64,000 nt of DNA from Whitmania pigra. Taxonomy: Eukaryota; Annelida; Clitellata; Hirudinida; Haemopidae. Under the pieces are notes generated by a model. The model saw nothing but the letters and a program-made list of their open reading frames with translations, made no database searches and was not told the origin of the DNA. The stretch spans positions 1,841,501 to 1,905,500 of the forward strand of contig JAJTWR010000365.1 in assembly GCA_021613335.1 (NCBI GenBank), read 5' to 3'. Both the position numbers and the translations under genes were made by a program. How positions within the stretch are numbered: position 1 is the stretch's first letter; the number at the start of each line of letters is the position of its first letter. Of this stretch, positions 13,801-25,500 are shown piece after piece.

Positions 13801-15090
13801 TTATTATTATTAATATTATTATTTTATTTAAATGATATCTGAATTTTGTTTTAGATTATATGCTAATTATGTAGTTTAAGAATGTTTGATTAGATTTTAT
13901 TCAGTTTAAAACAATGCTGCCAGTGACTTATAAGGTACTTAACTAATTATGTGGTGCCAACACTGCTAGTCAGATAACAAGCACTTGATTAATTAATAAA
14001 TTTTCTGATAACATGAATATAATTTACAATTTATGTTAAGAGCAACCTTGGCTCATGGATGACCTTGACCTATGGGTTAAAAGGGTCACAGATGGTCCTC
14101 CCTTCAAGTGTGTTGTGTTTTTTGTGGACAACAGTGGCTTGGACATCATACTGGGGGTGTTTCCATTTGTTCGAGCCCTTTTGGCTTCTGGTTCAAAGGT
14201 TAGATCACCGAGTGTTCTGATGATTAAGAAATGTGAGTAATGATATCAGTAATGACATTGTTCGGGTTTGGTTGAGCGGCTCATTGTTGATTTTAATTTG
14301 TGTGTTGGAGACGTAGCAATTAATGTAGTCCTGGTGACGATGCTGGTGATAATTAATAAAATAATAATAATAATAATAACGAATAATATTATGATAATTA
14401 CAATAGCAATATTAATAAAAGTTATTCTAATAATATTAGTATTATTTGTTACCATGCTCAGAAGAATTTTAACACTTTCTAAAATGAAGGTTATCCTGTG
14501 TGCAAATTCTCGACCTGTTCTGAATGATGTGACCTACAACGAACTGATCATCCTGACAAAAAGAGTTGCAGGTCTGTGTTCAGTCATCAACCAGGCCCTC
14601 GTGGACAGTTGTCTCCTTGTCATGGAGTCAGGACAAGGTTCGCCTTGTCTCGATCTCAGGTATGACAGGAATTATTACTTAATTGATTGCTTTGCATCAG
14701 TTTGGTTATATGTGGCTATGTAAGATTACCTTAGCTTCATAAATTTGTATTTGGTTTAAAGCTTTTGTGGTTTACTTTGACAATGCTAATTGTTTATAAT
14801 TATATTTCTTTTACAAATTCTTTATATTGCTCCGTAGATACATAGATTTTGATCTCAGCTGCAAAATGGAAGAGCTTGGCACTGACCTCATCATTCTCGA
14901 AGGAATGGGTAGAAGCATCCACACAAATCTTCATGCTGCATTTGCTTGTGATGCCCTCAAAGTGTCCATTCTTAAGAATAGGTGGTTGGCAGAAAAATTG
15001 GGTGGAAAGATATTTGATGTCGTGTTTAGGTATGAGTCAAGTCAGGAAAACGGTTCAAACTCACATGCTTCGGAGTCAGATTTTTCTTAG
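7890..15090 (+). CDS. PANK4: Pantothenate kinase 4 / 4'-phosphopantetheine phosphatase-type protein
   Basis: Sixteen exons: 7890-7974, 8214-8287, 8932-9149, 9967-10153, 10569-10661, 10984-11146, 11459-11646, 11766-11847, 12062-12180, 12427-12582, 12729-12841, 13209-13296, 13518-13722, 14041-14198, 14490-14659, 14838-15090. They sum to 2,352 nt (783 aa; the human protein is about 773). Residues ~20-370 are a type II pantothenate kinase fold with [15 protein letters not shown] (27-41), [13 protein letters not shown] and [14 protein letters not shown]. Residues ~470-783 are the metal-dependent DUF89/ARMT1-type phosphatase with VDNSG (D620, N621) and NDVT (D656), which correspond to the metal/catalytic residues of human PANK4. 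In animals the phosphatase domain dephosphorylates 4'-phosphopantetheine and related damaged metabolites, limiting CoA synthesis in the cytosol. E132 (DEMECL) and R197 (FERIGG) match catalytic Glu138 and Arg207 of PANK3, which are substituted in vertebrate PANK4, so kinase activity is possible here. All phases close. Confidence 0.95.
10690..10878 (+). mobile_element. tRNA-derived SINE candidate in PANK4 intron 5
   Basis: An A-box-like TTGGCTGAATGGG at about 10695-10708 is followed 43 bp later by a B-box-like GTGTTCGAAACCC at about 10754-10767. After these comes a non-tRNA body and a TACAATTACAATAA tail. The B-box neighbourhood (GTCGTGTTCG-AACCCAGCCTG) recurs in inverted orientation at 48.2 kb, so this is a repeat family rather than a lone tRNA pseudogene. 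Confidence 0.6.
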
Positions 15091-15848
15091 CTCAAAGTCT
15101 TATGGTTATTTTTATTAGGCTTTTGTACTCTGCAGATGTGAATTTGTTTTTCGTGAATATTTTGTCTTACATCTCTTGTTTCTGTGCCTTGATTGTTGTC
15201 CATTTCCATGTAAGGAGTCCTGAAGCCATCTTGAGGGAAATTATTTCAAATTAAAATTTAATCTCAATTAGATTTTCCAACTTTTAGTTACATCGCTAGC
15301 ATTTCCGAGGCTGCTCGAAAATTTTGAATTTCTCCAATTGATTTAAATGTTAACATAGGAGTCAGTGAAAGTTTTTGGTTAACACTTCAATCTATTTTCA
15401 AATAATAAAGTCGAATCAAGATGTTTTTGCATAAAATGAAAGGTACCATCAGATAATCTGAATCTCTTTGAGCTCGAATTCTGGGGTTGGCGAGGATAGG
15501 ATACGAAATTCTACGGGCGAGATAGAAGGTGGTTTGTGGACCACCACCTGGGTAAATCCGGCACTGAGAGGAGCTACTCTCTATGTGGCATCTACGAGTC
15601 ATGGAATCCGTATTTTATGTCATTATTTTAAGATTGCTTTCAATTATCGGTGCTAGACAAATTTCTAATATTAGCAACTGTAATGCACAAACATAAAAAA
15701 ACACATTCAAAATTTATGATAATCTTATAAAAATATAATTTTATGTCGACGCAAGCAAATTAATGATTGCGATTCATAATGTTTTTGCGTAATACGAGCG
15801 ATAATAAAGTTGGCGTTCTGCGCCGGGTCTGCGCAATATATTTTTAAA
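15091..15848. other. PANK4-Misato intergenic region
   Basis: 758 bp. It includes a locally GC-richer block at about 15465-15610 with a small hairpin (GGTGGT-TTGTGG-ACCACC, ~15529-15546). That block looks inserted rather than coding; it has no A/B-box pair. The Misato promoter must lie in the last few hundred bases. Confidence 0.4.
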
Positions 15849-17507
15849 ATGACTACTAGGGAAATTGTTACTTTGCAATTAGGGCATTATGCCAACTTTG
15901 TTGGAACTCATATGTGGAACCTGCAAAGTTCAGCATACTCGAACACCGATAAAGTTGCTTCGTCTACAGCTTCGAAAGAGATAAATTTTGATGTGACATT
16001 TCGAGAAGGCAGAACACTAGCCGGCGAAGTGACTTACACTCCTCGAGCTATTTTCTTTGATCTCAAGGGCAGTCTAAATACATTAAAACAGGATGGAGTG
16101 TTGTACGATTTACCAGCCCCAGTTAATGGACCACAATGGACAACAAATACAACAATGCATGAATTTTCTAAAGCTCAAAAGAATGAGTTTTTATTGCATT
16201 TGGAAAGTGATGAAATTGAAATGGCTGAAGATGAAGAATGCTCAAAAATCACACCGACTTCAAAAAAGTTTGTCTTGGACTCAGTTGTCAATGTGTGGTC
16301 AGATTACCTCAAGCCCCACTTGCATCGCAAAACTGTCAGCATTTTAGATGACTATAACCATGCTGATGCTGACAGTTTCAGTTTGTTCTCTCTTGGTGCA
16401 GAGGAATATAAAAAGAAAGTAGCTGAAGTGGAAGATAGGATCCATTTCTTCACAGAAGAATGTGATAATCTCCAAGGGTTCCACTTGCTTGTTGATGCTT
16501 ATAATGGCTTTGGTGGTTTTGGAGGAAAGCTTTATGAAGATTACATTGAAGAGGAATTTAACAATAAAAGCTGCTTTGTCATTGAAACTCTTCCAGCTAG
16601 TCTTAAAAGGGATGCCCAAAAATTCAGCATTTCAATGTTCAATATATTTATGAGCATGGATGCTTTTTCCAACAGTTCTGGCATTTTGCCTTTGTCAACG
16701 ATGGCCAACATGCTATACACACCTACAAAGAATGAGTCTGTCAATTTTCCATTTCTCATTTATGAACCATCTCTTCCCTATCATACCAGTGCTATTTTGG
16801 CAAGTGCCATCGACAACCTTACTCTCCCCTATCGTTTGGTAGATCACGTTTCTCATTTAAACAGTCACATCTCCGCTCTTACCAGTGGTGGTAGGAAGGT
16901 TTTAGGACTTAAGTTATCTATGCCTTTTGTAAATGAGGAAGAAATACCCATGTTTGATTTGCTGCAGAACAGATCAAAATATGAAACAGGTTTTCCAGAA
17001 TTCTGTTCCATGACTCCTGGTCTAAACAGTACTGGAAAAGTTTCTTGCCAAAATGCCACCATCTCAGGCCTCACAGAGGAACAGATGTTTGGCTCCAGAA
17101 CAAGTGTTGCAAGACCAAGATATTCTTCTGCAAAAGAAATGGTGCAAGCTTATCTCTACAGAGAGGTTAAAACCAGCATGAGCAATGTTCATCTCATAAA
17201 GACACTTACTCACATAAGGGAGCCATACCCCCACATTTTTTTGTCGGAGCTTGATTATTCAACAAGCAGTGACTGGTCTAACTCTTCTAATCTGCTGGAC
17301 CCCGTCCCAATAGCTACTTTGCTTCAAAACAATGGTGGAGTATCTGGCCATCTCAAAGAAATCTTAGAAAGAGTGGAGAAAATTCCAAAGAATAGATTAG
17401 AATGCTACCTCGGAGGAGACTTGGAATGGGATGATTTCAAAGAAAAACTTGATCGCTTCAAGTCTCTCATTGACAATTACGAGGATGTTCAGTCAGATAC
17501 GATTTGA
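15849..17507 (+). CDS. MSTO1: Misato homologue (mitochondrial distribution/morphology, tubulin-like)
   Basis: A single uninterrupted frame of 552 aa. The first ATG gives MTTREIVTLQLGHYANFVG, the characteristic Misato N-terminus, matching the family start. In-frame sequence continues upstream to about 15810 but has no ATG there, so 15849 is the start. Misato proteins combine a tubulin-like N-terminal segment, a myosin-like segment II and a tubulin/FtsZ-type core. The glycine-rich loop GFGGFGGK at residues ~219-226 occupies the position of the tubulin GTP loop. LPSTM is not seen, but PLSTMANMLYTP and PFPLS-like FPFLIYEPSLPYHTS fit the family. Length is close to human MSTO1 (~570 aa). The role in the family is mitochondrial network distribution and fusion, from cytosol or outer membrane. 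It lacks introns although its neighbours are intron-rich. It is transcribed in the same direction as PANK4, 758 bp downstream. Confidence 0.92.
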   Translation: MTTREIVTLQLGHYANFVGTHMWNLQSSAYSNTDKVASSTASKEINFDVTFREGRTLAGEVTYTPRAIFFDLKGSLNTLKQDGVLYDLPAPVNGPQWTTNTTMHEFSKAQKNEFLLHLESDEIEMAEDEECSKITPTSKKFVLDSVVNVWSDYLKPHLHRKTVSILDDYNHADADSFSLFSLGAEEYKKKVAEVEDRIHFFTEECDNLQGFHLLVDAYNGFGGFGGKLYEDYIEEEFNNKSCFVIETLPASLKRDAQKFSISMFNIFMSMDAFSNSSGILPLSTMANMLYTPTKNESVNFPFLIYEPSLPYHTSAILASAIDNLTLPYRLVDHVSHLNSHISALTSGGRKVLGLKLSMPFVNEEEIPMFDLLQNRSKYETGFPEFCSMTPGLNSTGKVSCQNATISGLTEEQMFGSRTSVARPRYSSAKEMVQAYLYREVKTSMSNVHLIKTLTHIREPYPHIFLSELDYSTSSDWSNSSNLLDPVPIATLLQNNGGVSGHLKEILERVEKIPKNRLECYLGGDLEWDDFKEKLDRFKSLIDNYEDVQSDTI

Positions 17508-18300
17508 GCTGAAGCCTGGAATCATCATGTTTGTTTGAAAGTTTTCTAAAAAGAATTTGTAGAAATTTGTTTTTTACTAGTTGACTTGCTGAACATTAAT
17601 CCGACTGATTTTGGGGAATTTTTGTTTTCTTTAGGCCAGCAAACTTGTGACATGTTTTGGACAAGTGGTGGTGTCAAGTACAAATGCTATTGTTGGAATT
17701 GGTGTGGAAGTTTCCAGAATATAGACTAGAATGGCATGAATTAAATTGTGACTCGCATCAGATATAACTAAGGAAGCATGGGATTTATGGGCATGGATTG
17801 GTAAAACATCTGCTATCATGAATAAGGGCTTAGTCCAAATTACCATAGACTTTAATCAAATAAAAATGAATAACAGGTAGGGCCCTAAATATGCTTAAGC
17901 CAAAAGTAAAGTTCAACATTCCTCAACATGTGGATCGCTCTCAATGGCTTCATGTCACATGCTACCTGCTTTTCAAACTTCGACTATGCGAGGCTCTCAT
18001 TGGCCTTGTTATGTCGATCGTCTCCACCCTGGTTTGCCTGAAAGCTCTCAGTGGCTTCTTCGCACCGTGTACTTAATATATGCAAACTTGGCCTTACAAT
18101 TTCGAATTTTCAAAAACCATTTGATCCGCTCGATTCGACTCGTCAAGAATTTTTTTCAAATTTAACGAGTCAGAACTAAAATTTCATATATGATCAAATT
18201 ATTGATTCATTTTTGGTAAAAAAAAAAGCTTTATTTAACAACTTTTCTAATGTTCTGACGCGTTTGTCTGATCGGTTTGTTTGATTATTTTAGAAAATTA
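17508..18300. other. Intergenic, nothing supported
   Basis: 3' flank of Misato. There is an AATAAA-like signal near 17860 in AT-rich sequence. Short open frames at 17891-18165 have no family resemblance and no splice context. Confidence 0.45.
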
Positions 18301-18315
18301 GCAGTTTTTACGAAT

Positions 18316-18627
18316 TATGTCTGATATTGAATCAAGAATTACTCTTGCTGAACAGAAAAATGCCGGAGGATGAAATCTTCCCTGTCAAATTATGACAGTC
18401 ATAAATTCAATAAAAAAGTCACAGTTACCAATGAAGACTTTGGAGATGACATTGAAGAAAGCCAGCAAAGAAACAGGGATTTAATCCCGTGAACTTCCAG
18501 GAACACAAACGACAAGAAAGGCTATCACTATTGAAGCTGGGGCGAGAGGTTTAGTTGGAAAATCAGTAAACTCGTTCCTCACTCAAATAGGTATATCGAG
18601 TCGAGAAAAACTAAAGCTATTTAAATA
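18316..18627 (+). pseudogene. Degraded retroelement-type ORF relic
   Basis: Beginning at an ATG near 18318 (MSDIESRITLAEQK), the reading is broken by stops. It resumes as KFNKKVTVTNEDFGDDIEES and then, after another stop, as IEAGARGLVGKSVNSFLTQ before a final stop at about 18627. The E-x-G-x-R-G-x-x-x-x-S-x-x-x-x-L pattern is typical of C-terminal regions of open frames carried by invertebrate retrotransposons. It is short and broken and has no neighbouring reverse-transcriptase core, so it is an inactive fragment. Confidence 0.4.
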
Positions 18628-19551
18628 AAATCATATCCCAGTTTGTCTGAGATTGTGTTGCATCATGTCTTTTTGGAAAAGGAGTCATCTAGTCGAAAAA
18701 TTCAGGAGCGTACTTGATGTTAATGACTGTTGCAGAGTAGGATTTTTGCGTTTTGATTGCTGTTGGCTTTTTTTTTATGAAATATTCGCGCTTTAATTTA
18801 AATGTACTCGCTTTTTAAAATATTGCGAGGCTTAACTCTGATTCGATTTTGACGCACGATAGATACACAACATATTCCCGATAGCGAGAAGAACTGTACT
18901 TTTTCTTATCCCTGTCTGAGCTATTTCGTTTATAGTTTAATTGTTGTCCCCTTAATTGGCTATTCTGAAACAGTTAACTACTTTATAGCTGTCCTTGTTG
19001 ACGTTATTTAATTTTTAATATTTTGTCAGATGAAGTTCTACCTTAACTTTCAGTGGACTCATAAATTAATTAGATCATTAAAATAATAAGCCTTATTTGT
19101 GAGAAAATCGTGATCACTTGTTATGGTCGCTCTTCAGAATAATATAAAGTTCACAGCATTACCGTACGTTCGTGTATGCATATGCAAAACAAACATAAGA
19201 TATGGAATATAGAAAGTATAAGTAATTTATTACTTATATTAACAATGAAAATTAATGAATTGCACCTTGTTACATCTACAGGTTAGAAACTAAAATTTAT
19301 CAGAACGTTAATAAAGAAAAATCATCAAATCGGACAAAAGGCACAAAATTGCAAGTTAATTAAAACGCATTTAATACTTCCAAAAAGTACTAAAAGTCAA
19401 TGTTTCCGACGAGTAAACATTTTTGATTCAATTTTAATATTATTAATTCAATAGCCAACTTTTTTCTCAAAATGTTTAACAATAATTGCTGATTTTTTCT
19501 AAAATAATCTCAGTAGCAGACATCTAGACGGTAAGCATGAAAACATTTCTC
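18628..19551. other. Intergenic, nothing supported
   Basis: AT-rich sequence downstream of the converging collagen gene A. No exon-like segment or recognisable repeat was seen. Confidence 0.4.
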
Positions 19552-22500
19552 TCATGTCTCGCTTGAGATTTCGTTAATGCCCGTAAGGCCATTGGACGTT
19601 TCAACCCCAGGTTGTTCTTCACCGTAGAGCCCAAACTTCGAATTAACATTTCCAAAATTGTTGGATCTCACTGTACCTGACAATGAGAACATAGAGGGTG
19701 TATGACTCAGTCCTCCATTCACAGACGACATGTCGTCTCTCTTTCTTTTTCTCAGGTAGACGAGGATTAAAATGACCGAGGCCACAAGAATTATCGCCAA
19801 GACAGCTGAGAGCGTGGAGGCCAGAGCAATGGTTGTGGTATTGATCTGACTGATGGGGTTGCTGTTGGGGTCAGACATTTCTTGACCTTGAGGATTGGGA
19901 ACGGACTGGGCTAAAACAAAGCAGATTTAAAGATTGAGTCGTTATATTAATACTTACATTATGTCCTTATATTAAATACTAGCAACTTGCGAATTAACTG
20001 TGTATGTGACCCTAAATATTTTAAGTGTTTTGCAACGCCTATTAATATTAATATCTTTTATTGCTATTAAAAATCAATGAATACAACAAGGGCTTACCAA
20101 TCGCATCTGCTCTTAAGCAGTAGTAGGAACCAAACGAGTTAACGCAACTACTACCTGGTGGACAGACATTACTGGAGCACTCATTTATATCTAAAAGTTA
20201 ATAACAGAAGAAAAGTCAGAAAATAAACAATTATGCAAATATTAAATGGTTAATAAGTCATTAAACAAATTAAACAAATGGATTTTCTTCATAATACTAT
20301 AACGTTACAGCACATCAACTGCCGATCTCAAACTGAGTCAAATGTTATATTTTGAAATAGATTTAACGATACTGTGAATTATGTTTGAATCATCAAGTTC
20401 TGTACACAGTGTCGCGAGAAGATCATTTCATAATTTAATAATAATATCATTATCGTAGTGTCAGGTTTATTTTGAGGTTTGTTTGAGTAGAAAATTTGAC
20501 AAATGCGATAAAGCAGGACTGTGGCTGGTTTGTTAAATTCAATAAGACAATTTGAATGCAACGAGGAACATTTTCAATACATTTTGAGTAAACACATTTT
20601 TCTCTTCAAATTAGATCTTGTTCTCACGGAAAACACTTGAAAGGTTCATGCGAATAAATAAAATCTATTAAGAATCTACCTTGGCACGACTTGCGATCAC
20701 TCGATATGTTGAAACCAGTCCTACAGGAACAGGCATAGGACCCTACACTGTTACTGCATAACTGCTGACACCCCCCGTTGTTGAATTCACATTCATTCAC
20801 GTCTGTTGCAATTAGATATTTTAATTAATTTAAATCATAACGGTGTGGCGCATGTTAATGCTTTATAACGACGTTATTCTCACCGATGCATTCTGTGCCA
20901 TTCATGGGAATCGTGTCACATGCATTGATCGGACAGAAACACTGATAGGCTCCGTATTCAGTTCTCTTACAGTTGAATTCTGAAAAATATCAGTTGTGAA
21001 TTTCACTCTGTGAGTCTAACATGACATTTTCGGCGTCTTCCTTATTCTAAATAAAATTAAGAGCAAATTAGAATGTTTTAACTATCTTAACTTTTATCCT
21101 AATTGTGTCCATTTAAAGTAAAAGAACAATTCTTATGAACGTATTAAACTTATTGAGAGAAATACGACATAAAAGTTAGTTATTGAAGGACTAAGGAACC
21201 TTAGCTAAAGTCACGTCGTGATGACATGTCGTGTCTAAAGCCAGTAAGGCCAACTCACGCAATTGATTTCTGCAAAGAAGAGTTGCTAAACTCGATGACA
21301 AAGCTTGAAGTTTGATTTCATCGATGAAAGACCATTGTTGCCATTGAACGTGGGGATGAGAAGATGAATATTTCAGACCATCTTGATCTATTCCTCTGTT
21401 GCTCCAACCGTATGAATAGACGGTGATTCCAGCTTTGTAGAGAGTATCCGATTCTGAAGCGATTGTAAATATTAATTCCAAACGGTGTTTCTAGATTTAT
21501 ATTTATAGAATTTCATCGATTTTTGCATCCATCCAACGATCAAGCATAAGAATCAAGCACTAAATTAGCACTTGCTAATTACTTGGTGATATAATAAATA
21601 CAGGAGTAAGTATTAATGACAGCAAGTGATTCACATGATTTCATGACCTGCGTTCAATAACCGCTAAATTATTTTAACTAGGTATGTTGAAGTTTTTTTT
21701 TAAAATCTCTATGTATATTGAACTATTCCCGTCTATTTTGCTGACCTTGTAAGATGGTAAGTGGCAGTGCTATAGAAGGATTGAATGTGAAAAACACTGC
21801 AATGTTTGGAACATCGGCGCGATCTGCTTGGCCTGACATGAATTGGCTTAATCTGAGATTCTGGAGAGCTGAAAGCCAATTTGTTGAAACCTGACCAAAA
21901 CTATTTGCCTGTAGAGCGTTTATCGCGTTGGTAATGTCATTCTTGAAGGAATACGTTCCCAAATTGAAAACCGTGTTGGCAGAATTGGAGTTGAATGTGG
22001 TCAGTCCAATTTGAATTGCCGATGGTCCAATGTCCATGCTGTTTATGATGGCGGTAAGGGAAGCTTTCAAGTTGTTCCATACGGTAAGCGAGGGAGCGTT
22101 TGTGTCCAGCACAAACACTATGTCCAACATCTTTGTGACAAAACAATTTCGTGATAATGAGACTAAATCTAGTTATACGACTGACATTAAATTTATCGAC
22201 ATAACAGCGACAAATTTTATAATATTTGATCAAGAAATTAAAGAAAGAAAAATTGAATTCGAATGTCAACGAGCTCACCTTTCCTTGACATAAACTCTGC
22301 GAGGCTGCCAGACAAGTACGATTTAAAATGATTTGACGGTTAATGGTGAGATCATTGTTCAGGGGAGCTGGAAAATAACTTTGGATATTGCCCCAAGGTG
22401 GAGAAGCGAAGAGGGACAATTGTGGTGAGAGTACTCTTCCGCTGATGCTCATAGCCAAGAGTACAATTCCGTCTTGCATCGCTAATTGAGCTTCCGAGAC

Positions 22501-25500
22501 TACGCTGACTTCGTTGTCGACGCTGTTGGTGACTATTATGGCGATGTTTTGGATTCCTATCCGGTCTCCGTTGTAAGGTCTGAACTGAGAAACCCTCATC
22601 TCACGAAGGGCTGCACTCAGACTTGGCGAGCTACCTCCACTATATGGTGCCGTTGAAATCAGTGCTCTTGCTTGAGCTAAGCTACAGAGAGGTAGCTTTA
22701 ATTATCAACAGGTGATCCATTTTATTCTAGCTATCCTAATTCATAGTAACAATTTAAGTAATGAAAATGACCGAATTATATTTGTCTACGCGACTAGTTA
22801 CAATTGCTAATCAAATTTTAGCTTAAGCACATATTAATAATTTTTCGTAAAATTATTCGATAAACAACTAATCATAATTAATTCCAACAACAGCAACAAG
22901 ACGAACTCGGTATTCAAGTAGAAGTGATTGCTGGCAGTGCCGGCAAAGAGAACCAGACCAACTCTTGTGTTGGAGTTGAAACTGGCAACCAATCCGCTGA
23001 TGAAGTTGATGACCTCATTGAATTTCGAGCAGCTGCTCTGACCAAAGCAGATGGAGATTGAATTGTCCACCACAAATACAACGTCACTTTGAACGTTTTC
23101 GCAAGAAATTGATCCTGTGACGCCATTATCGTTAAATTAGTCTGTATATGAAGTTCTAAACTATTGCGTATAGCTTATGTTGCATATGTGTTGATTGTTA
23201 TTATTTATTATTATCGTTACTATTTATGATAAAAGCCTAGAATCGTAGGTAGACATTCATTCATTTATTTATTTGATTTATTATTATTATTAGTTCAATA
23301 AATAAACATTTTTTAATGATAACAGCAATGTTATTATTGTTGAAAAGTAATTAATATTTCGTGATAGCTATTAGAAATCGTGACTTCCATTGCGACACTA
23401 ACGCTAATAATGTTGATATATTTAACAATATCATAGTTATTCGTTATTAACTGAATTATTTTAATTATTTATTTAAACAGTAAAATCTTATTAGTTTCAA
23501 TGCATTTTTACTTGGACATTCGAAGTTGGTGACATCACGAAGTTTATAACCAGGATTACATGAACAGTAATAGCTGTCGTATGTGTCGAAGCATAATTGA
23601 GAGCAGAATCCATTGTTTGACTTGCATTCATTTACCTGACCACAGACTCCTGAAGCTGTAGGCATAAATTATTACTATTTAATTACTTATTATAGTTTAA
23701 ATTGGTAAATTATTACTATTTCATTACTTATTATAGTTTAAATTGGTAATTCTATTCTGAACTTCGACTTTTTATTTTGCATACACGGACATTTTATAAA
23801 AAAAAAATCTTGCAAATTTTCGTGGAAATTTTATTTATTGCTAATCTTAAGTAAAAAGGTTTTTTTAAAGAAGAGATTTAAGGATTTAAATGAATTAATT
23901 TAAATATTAATGTAAATCTATAAATATGCAATTACCTATTGAGGTTGAAGAAGATCCCGGTGCGCCAGGTAAACCCATTGGGCCAGTGTACCCCATGTCT
24001 CCTGGAATACCCGTATCCCCTGGTAATCCAGGGGGGCCGGGTTGTCCGTATCCTAAAAATCAAGTTATTTTAAATTTATCTAAATAACCTTGCCAGCTTG
24101 TTATTTTGCAAACCAATAAAAGTAATAAACCACAAGTTGGAACAAATTAAAAGTAAAATTATATTGAAGGAATATTTCTTTTTATTCACATTATTTTAGG
24201 TACCATTTTAAAAATTAATTTTTATTTTATTGTCAGTAGAGATTACAAGACAGGTTACAAGGAAGCTCTTCTGCCTGTCATTTGTTGTCGAAAGCAAGAC
24301 TTCAACCCATACGTAATGTATGTAACCGTTAATTAAGTAATTAACCAACCAATTGTAGCCAACAATTTTACCTGTCGGACCGGTGACGCCAGTCGAGCCG
24401 GTAAACCCTGTAAAACCGGTGTATCCGGGTGCACCAGGATTTCCCAAGGGTCCTGGATTGCCTTGATATCCAACTGGACCTTGCGGACCCATTGGTCCTC
24501 TGGGTCCGGTTGGTCCTAAAATCCAAACATTAAACAACGATCAGTTTCTCTTTTATTATTTCAAAGTCATATAAAAGAATAACTTTTCAACTAATGCGAA
24601 TAACATGTTTGCATTAGATACTTTATAAATTCAGAAAACAATGCTGAAAGAATTTGCTATTTTTTTTAATTGAATGACCATCAATTGAAAATTAAATTGC
24701 TGTTTAATGGATAATTGAAATAATTACCCGTGGCTCCAATAACATTCAGCCCCGAAAGTCCAGTTGCTCCTACTGGACCCTGATAACCCTGAGGTCCAAA
24801 TGGACCAGGGGAACCAGGGGGGCCTGGATTTCCAGCCGGTCCATATGGTCCTGTATCACCTGGATACCCCGGTGGGCCAGTAGGCCCTGTTTGTCCTTGA
24901 ATTCCCTGTCCTCCTGGGATACCATCATTTCCTCTAGGTCCTTTAACGAATATCCATCATTTGTTTCAATTTCTTTGCGATAAATCAATTTTTTGAAAGA
25001 TGATCTTTTTATAGTCATTTTTTTTTCATGTAGAATGATCCCAAAAACTCATTTATTTGAGTATATTAATTTTAATTAAAGACGTTATCAATTCGCTAAA
25101 TTATTTCACTTTAAGCGAAATTAAGTCGGGAAAATTAAGTTACCTGTAGGGCCTGTGGGACCTGTCCAGCCCTGATATCCACTAGGACCGTAAGGACCCG
25201 TCGGTCCAGTTGCACCTTGTATCCCAGGAAATCCGGTGTTTCCGGTAGCACCCGTATAACCAGGACCTCCGTCGTAACCTCTTGGCCCAGTCATACCCTG
25301 CATACCTGGCAAGCCAGGAGATCCTGCATAGATAAAGTTTTTGCATGAATAACCATCGTTTAATTTACAACTTTAATTTCCAAAATTATTTGCACTTAAT
25401 TTTAAACTACCTGGATTTCCACTTGGTCCGTATGGCCCCGTAGCTCCGGTGGCTCCAGTCGATCCCATAAAACCCTGTAAACCAGTGTAACCAGTTCCTC

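Noticed and set aside
15810..15848. N-terminal extension of Misato
   Set aside because: The in-frame upstream segment contains no ATG. The family N-terminus begins at 15849.
22030..22293. Plus-strand 87-codon frame across VWA exons
   Set aside because: It spans an exon-intron boundary antisense to gene A and has no family similarity.
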